From assembly GCA_029288195.1 (NCBI GenBank), contig JARFPR010000464.1:1-18345 (forward strand): a DNA stretch of 18,345 nt, read 5' to 3'. Origin of the DNA: Gammaproteobacteria bacterium. GTDB taxonomy: Bacteria; Pseudomonadota; Gammaproteobacteria; GCA-001735895. Within the stretch, counting starts at the first letter, position 1; every line of letters begins with the position of its first letter. A model generated the notes under the pieces. That model was not told where the DNA came from. It saw nothing but the letters and a program-made list of their open reading frames with translations, and searched no databases. A program made the translations under genes and the position numbers. This document shows positions 15,022 through 18,345 of the stretch, in pieces.

Positions 15022-15176
15022 ACGCAGAATTCAACACCACCCCGGCGTTCCTTGAACAAGCCTTCGGCGCCTTCCCATTCCAACGACGCCTCCCGCCGGG
15101 GCTCAATGCCGATCCCGATTGCGGTCGGCAGGTCAGTAACAGATTTTCTGCAGACCTCACTATTTTGAACGGGTGA
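15018..15176 (-). other. Possible gene remnant or dispersed repeat
   Basis: One minus-strand frame is open for 52 codons and reads like a protein C-terminus, including DLPTAIGIGIEPRREASLEW and GLFKERRGGVEFCV before TAA. It has no ATG or GTG start and begins directly after a stop (15177-15179). It fills the whole gap between the stress-protein gene and the oxidoreductase gene. It may be the decayed tail of a gene or a member of a dispersed repeat family; without a search I cannot tell, and chance is possible. Confidence 0.2.
15107..15130. repeat. GC-rich hairpin downstream of the stress-protein gene
   Basis: TGCCGA (15107-15112) pairs with TCGGCA (15125-15130), and inside it CCG (15115-15117) pairs with CGG (15122-15124) around ATTG, with a TC bulge. 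No T-tract follows, so a rho-independent terminator is not supported. It could be an RNA stem or part of the surrounding remnant or repeat. Confidence 0.35.
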
Positions 15177-15182
15177 TCAAAC

Positions 15183-16490
15183 ATGGCTGACAATAATTAC
15201 GACGTCGTTATCATTGGCGCGGGAATCATCGGTGCCGCCATAGGTTATGAACTGAACAAAAAAGGACGTCGCACATTGAATGTCGAGATGCTGCCAGCGG
15301 CCGGGTACGGGTCGACGTCGAATTCCTGCGCCATAATCCGGCTCTACTACTCGACTCTCGACGGCTGTGCGATGGCCTATGACGGCTACCATTACTGGAA
15401 GGAGTGGGCGCATTACCTGCAGGCACCTGAAGCCGAGCCTTTAGCAAGTTTCATCGACTGCGGCACCCTGATCATGAAGACCGAGCAAAACGAAGGATTA
15501 CGCAAGCAACTCGTGCACCTGGATGCGCTCGGTATCACTTACCAGCACTGGACGAACCAGCAAATTCTCGAGCGCTTCCCTTATTATGATCTTTCCAATT
15601 TTGCGCCCGCCAAACCACTCGATGACCCTGATTTTGGTGAGCCCACCAGCGGTGAGGTAGACGGCGCCATCATGTTTCCAAATGGCGGATATATTACGGA
15701 TCCGCAATTCGCTACCCGCAATATCCAGCTGGCGTCCGAGCGAGTGGGCGGTTCATTTCTTTTTAACAGCCGGGTGACAGAGATCCCGACAAACGATGGA
15801 AAAGTCCAGGGAGTGGTACTCGACGACGGAACACGCATCGATGCACCGGTGGTGGTCAACGTTGCCGGCCCTCATTCCTCGCAAATTAACGCGCTTGCGG
15901 GAGCCGATAAAGACATGAATATTTCGACCAGGGCGCTGCGACAGGAAGTTGTACACGTACCCGCACCCGAGGGCGTCGATTATTTATCCACCGGCTGCGT
16001 GACATCGGATAGCGACTCGGCCGTTTACACACGTCCTGAAGTCGGCAACAACATTCTTATCGGCAGTGAAGATCCACCCTGCGACCAGCACGTCTATGTC
16101 GATCCGGATGATTACGATAAAGGTTTCTCTGACCAGTGGACCCTGCAGGCGCAGCGCCTGGCTCAGCGTTTTCCCAGCCTGGGGATACCAAACACAATGA
16201 AAGGCTGTGTCGACCTTTACGATGTCACCGAAGACTGGATTCCAATTTATGATCGCTCGTGCATCGATGGCTTTTACCTGGCTTGCGGCACCAGCGGAAA
16301 CCAGTTCAAAAACGCGCCCGTCGCGGGAAAGGCGATGGCGGAATTAATAGAATACTGTGAAGCCGGTCATGATCACGATCGTGAGCCGATGCAATACCAC
16401 CTCGAGTATGTCGATCGCGAGATCAGTCTCGGAACCTTTTCGCGTCTGCGCGAAGTAAACCAGGACAGCAGCTTCTCGGTACTGGGGTAA
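15183..16490 (+). CDS. FAD-dependent oxidoreductase, DAO family (sarcosine oxidase/DadA-like)
   Basis: The 435 residues open with a Rossmann dinucleotide-binding motif VVIIGAGIIGAAIG (Gly12, 14, 17) and an acidic residue at the end of the second strand (Glu35, LNVE) for FAD ribose. GSTSNSCAIIRLYYS follows, a position where sarcosine and amino-acid oxidases keep Ser/Gly/Arg residues near the flavin. The C-terminus has GCVDLYDVTEDWIPI and GTSGNQFKNAPVAGKAMAEL, matching the DAO-family FAD-closing loop. It probably oxidises a secondary amine or amino acid in the cytosol; substrate unknown. No covalent-flavin Cys is obvious. A ribosome site GGGTGA sits seven bases before the ATG. It is followed by a tiny ORF and then the convergent hipA gene. 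Confidence 0.88.
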   Translation: MADNNYDVVIIGAGIIGAAIGYELNKKGRRTLNVEMLPAAGYGSTSNSCAIIRLYYSTLDGCAMAYDGYHYWKEWAHYLQAPEAEPLASFIDCGTLIMKTEQNEGLRKQLVHLDALGITYQHWTNQQILERFPYYDLSNFAPAKPLDDPDFGEPTSGEVDGAIMFPNGGYITDPQFATRNIQLASERVGGSFLFNSRVTEIPTNDGKVQGVVLDDGTRIDAPVVVNVAGPHSSQINALAGADKDMNISTRALRQEVVHVPAPEGVDYLSTGCVTSDSDSAVYTRPEVGNNILIGSEDPPCDQHVYVDPDDYDKGFSDQWTLQAQRLAQRFPSLGIPNTMKGCVDLYDVTEDWIPIYDRSCIDGFYLACGTSGNQFKNAPVAGKAMAELIEYCEAGHDHDREPMQYHLEYVDREISLGTFSRLREVNQDSSFSVLG

Positions 16491-16495
16491 TCACA

Positions 16496-16561
16496 ATGTC
16501 GAAACACTATTTCACCCGAACAGGGTTTGAAACGCGGAGTATCCGGGACGAGGTCCGCTAA
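16496..16561 (+). other. 21-codon ORF, possibly a gene truncated at the hip module
   Basis: An ATG five bases after the oxidoreductase stop opens a 21-codon frame beginning MSKHYFTRTGF and ending at a TAA that overlaps the 3' end of hipA. GGGG lies nine bases before the ATG. Its position, directly behind an oxidoreductase gene and cut off where hipA ends, would fit the first codons of a downstream gene interrupted by insertion of the hip module. It may equally be random. Confidence 0.2.
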
Positions 16562-17805
16562 ACGCCTGAGGCCCTGGCAGCTTTGCTGTGCCAGCGTTCG
16601 ACGATATCACGCATCGCAAAGCAGCGTTCGAGCTGGGCCAAATCGTCTGCTCCGAGGCCCGCGTCGGTCATGTAGTCGCGCCAGTTCGTCGTCACCTCGA
16701 GAACCGCGCCACCGATTTCGTGGGCGGATTCGTCGGCTACACCCATGCGCTGCGCCGCGGCCTGGATATTGTCGGCGGTCGGGGTGCTGCCGAAAGGTCC
16801 GATCGCGATGGCATGCGACCCCTGCAGGCTGAGTTGCGGCACGATATCGTAACCGGGAGAGAACGAGTAGTCCGAAGCCGAGGCCCGCTTCATGAAGGCG
16901 TGGTTGCGCAGGTGGTCGTCGGTGTTGCCGATCGCGACGTTGAGCAGCATGCGGCGAAAAACATCCGTACCGAGGTCACTGGTCAGATGGCCAATGCGCT
17001 TGCCGAGCTGGGTAAGGCCGGGGTAGGACATCGTCGATTCGTCAATCTCGGTGATGTCGAATTTGTTGATCAGACTCGCTACCGAAACCAGGTGGTGCTG
17101 CTCATCGGGGGACTGGTCGAAGCGTTCCACCAGCAGCACCGGCCCGCGACCGGTTTCCGTGAGGTCTACATCCGGTACTTCGATGCCGGCTTCGCGCGCC
17201 ATGCGCATCGATGCGAGTTCGACCCGGCACATATCGACCAGGTCCGAGTCGCGGTTGAATTTGGCGATCCATTCGCGGCCGTCGTGTTCGATCAGTGACT
17301 TGGGTCGAGCGCCACCAATGCCGCTGCCGTGGAAAAAGAAAGGCTCCAATGCGCGATCGACTTCGTTGCCGGCCTCGATATCATCGGCAATATGTTGCAA
17401 ATGTACCAGGTTCTCGAACGGTCGTTCGGGCGGTGGCCGCACCGGGTCGTCGATATTCGGCGTAAAGTGCAATGCGCCCACGCCTTCACCCGAGGCGGCG
17501 AGCAGGAATTCCACTTGTGTAACCGGCGGTGGTTGGCGAGTTTTAGTGAGCCAACGTCTGCCCCATTCGTCGGGCCCTGCGTCGATCAGAACGCCGAACA
17601 TCGCCGGCGTGTCGCGGGTGCGATGTTTGACATGGATTTCCCCGTTCAAGGGCAGGTTGATCGGGTCGAGGGCAAATGATTGCGGATGGTTGATATAGGC
17701 TTTCGCGTACTTGAAGCGGCCAGCCTTGTCGTCGACAATCAATTGCCCGGCGAGCAAGATCGTACCGTCGCCGAGGTCCGCGTGGATGAAGAGCTTCTCC
17801 GGCAT
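16558..17805 (-). CDS. hipA: HipA-type serine/threonine kinase toxin
   Basis: At 415 residues, close to E. coli HipA. The N-terminal HipA domain (about 1-110) has FGVLIDAGPDEWGRR. The kinase domain has the P-loop-like SGIGGARPKSL (161-171), the nucleotide-binding Lys182 (EWIAKFN), the catalytic motif GNTDDHLRN (Asp296, Asn301) and the metal-binding Asp320 (GYDIVP). All core kinase residues are therefore present. Where E. coli HipA has autophosphorylated Ser150, a straight alignment puts Gly162, with Ser161 next to it. HipA kinases phosphorylate aminoacyl-tRNA synthetases and induce dormancy; this target is not known from sequence. The start overlaps the antitoxin stop by one base (TGATG). The gene looks GC-richer than the adjacent oxidoreductase gene. 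Confidence 0.93.
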   Translation of the reverse strand: MPEKLFIHADLGDGTILLAGQLIVDDKAGRFKYAKAYINHPQSFALDPINLPLNGEIHVKHRTRDTPAMFGVLIDAGPDEWGRRWLTKTRQPPPVTQVEFLLAASGEGVGALHFTPNIDDPVRPPPERPFENLVHLQHIADDIEAGNEVDRALEPFFFHGSGIGGARPKSLIEHDGREWIAKFNRDSDLVDMCRVELASMRMAREAGIEVPDVDLTETGRGPVLLVERFDQSPDEQHHLVSVASLINKFDITEIDESTMSYPGLTQLGKRIGHLTSDLGTDVFRRMLLNVAIGNTDDHLRNHAFMKRASASDYSFSPGYDIVPQLSLQGSHAIAIGPFGSTPTADNIQAAAQRMGVADESAHEIGGAVLEVTTNWRDYMTDAGLGADDLAQLERCFAMRDIVERWHSKAARASGV

Positions 17806-18155
17806 CAGATATCAAACTCGTCGGCATCCGACGCGAGGGGTGCGCGGGCGCGTTTACGCATGGCATTACGACCGAGGGCCTCACCCAGGGTATCGTCGCC
17901 CCGGGCGATGACTCGATCGAACGCTGTCGGTAGCCCGAGCACGTCGAGCAGTGCAATGTAAGCGCCGACCGTGATGTGCGGTGAGCCGGCCTCGACTTTT
18001 CTGATCGAGCTCTCGGACAACCCCGCTTTGGCCGCGGCATCCGCCTGGGTCCAGTTTCTGAGCAAGCGGGCTTCTTTCAAACGCGCACCGAGAGCGGCCA
18101 ACGAACCCAGGGCTGCGTCGCTGATCAAGGCATAAGAAAGTGAGCTTCTCGGCAT
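17805..18155 (-). CDS. hipB: HipB-type XRE-family antitoxin
   Basis: This 116-residue protein has a Cro/C1-type helix-turn-helix at about residues 15-70: LGARLKEARLLRNWTQADAA, AKAGLSESSIRKVEAG, then the stabilising helices TVGAYIALLDVLGL. A basic segment (RNAMRKRAR) and an acidic tail ending DADEFDI follow; the tail may contact HipA. It should neutralise the toxin and repress its own operon. It precedes hipA in the order normal for hipBA. The ATG lacks a Shine-Dalgarno sequence, and the leader from the predicted promoter is only about 20 nt. The AT-rich upstream region holds repeated TATATA-core elements that could be its operators. Confidence 0.92.
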   Translation of the reverse strand: MPRSSLSYALISDAALGSLAALGARLKEARLLRNWTQADAAAKAGLSESSIRKVEAGSPHITVGAYIALLDVLGLPTAFDRVIARGDDTLGEALGRNAMRKRARAPLASDADEFDI

Positions 18156-18179
18156 GGTGCGAATCGTATTTAAAACAAG

Positions 18180-18324
18180 TTATATAGTACGTCAATGCGA
18201 AGTTATCAATTTATATAGACTAATTTCTATGAACCGACGCACTTTTTTAAGTACATTAACAGATATACGCCAGCATATCAGTTTATATAAACGTTTATTA
18301 GTGCTTAATCATGTTATATAACAT
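18180..18324. repeat. Four TATATA-core elements in two pairs (putative HipB operators)
   Basis: The elements are TTATATAG (18180-18187), TTATATAG (18211-18218), the palindrome GTTTATATAAAC (18281-18292) and the palindrome ATGTTATATAACAT (18311-18324). Core centres are 31, 72 and 31 bp apart, so each pair is about three helical turns apart. The region is very AT-rich, which raises the chance of coincidence. The two right-hand palindromes may belong to a divergent gene beyond the window. No gene is visible in 18156-18345. Confidence 0.45.
18181..18209 (-). promoter_or_regulatory. Predicted hipBA promoter
   Basis: On the minus strand TTGATA (18209-18204) and TATATA (18186-18181) are spaced by exactly 17 bp. 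The -10 is also the first of the four TATATA-core elements, so a protein binding that element would block transcription. The hipB ATG is about 25 bp downstream of the -10. Confidence 0.5.
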
Positions 18325-18345
18325 TATTATTTCTTGGGCCAGTGC

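Noticed and set aside
16588..17698. Two long plus-strand ORFs (236 and 215 codons) opposite hipA
   Set aside because: They are products of high GC at third positions of hipA; the kinase motifs on the minus strand are unambiguous.

Overview
The window reads as chromosome of a Gram-negative proteobacterium, most likely a free-living (perhaps marine) gammaproteobacterium. Evidence: Sec signal peptides, an OmpA-type lipoprotein, TolC and adaptor proteins, RND efflux, TolQ/TolR-like proteins, and moderate GC with Shine-Dalgarno sites on many but not all genes. I cannot name a species. No tRNA, rRNA, CRISPR array or insertion sequence is visible.

Layout, left to right. The first 238 bases hold no complete gene, only a possible partial reading frame running off the left edge. 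Next, on the minus strand, come a DMT-family transporter (239-1165) and an RND efflux operon (adaptor 5558-4518, pump 4521-1303, ATGA overlap). Divergent from that operon is a secreted DUF255 thioredoxin-fold protein (5687-7483). The two share an intergenic region with a perfect 22-bp AT-rich palindrome lying inside a predicted promoter of the RND operon.

The middle holds a PG-binding OmpA-like lipoprotein (7735-9138). Convergent to it is a compact three-gene minus-strand operon (10934-9149): a TolQ/ExbB/MotA-like four-TM protein, a TolR/MotB-like protein carrying a DUF2135/YfaP-like periplasmic domain, and a small two-TM protein. Both internal junctions are GTGA overlaps. Together these look like an uncharacterised proton-driven trans-envelope machine.

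Divergent from that operon runs a plus-strand locus (11121-14505). It encodes a secreted, cysteine-free, methionine-rich protein built of nonapeptide MNPxxYxxF repeats, a SoxW-like periplasmic thioredoxin, a TolC-family outer-membrane protein, and an unusually short periplasmic adaptor. There is no inner-membrane pump beside them. The RND operon has pump and adaptor but no outer-membrane channel, so the two loci could complement each other. The repeat protein and its neighbours are the most novel-looking part of the window.

The right side has a universal stress protein (14611-15021), a stretch with a possible gene remnant or dispersed repeat (about 15018-15176), an FAD-dependent DAO-family oxidoreductase (15183-16490), and a HipBA-type toxin-antitoxin operon on the minus strand (18155-16558). 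The hip genes look GC-richer than their neighbours, sit behind a very AT-rich upstream region with four regularly spaced TATATA-core elements, and abut what may be an interrupted small ORF. This suggests an acquired module.
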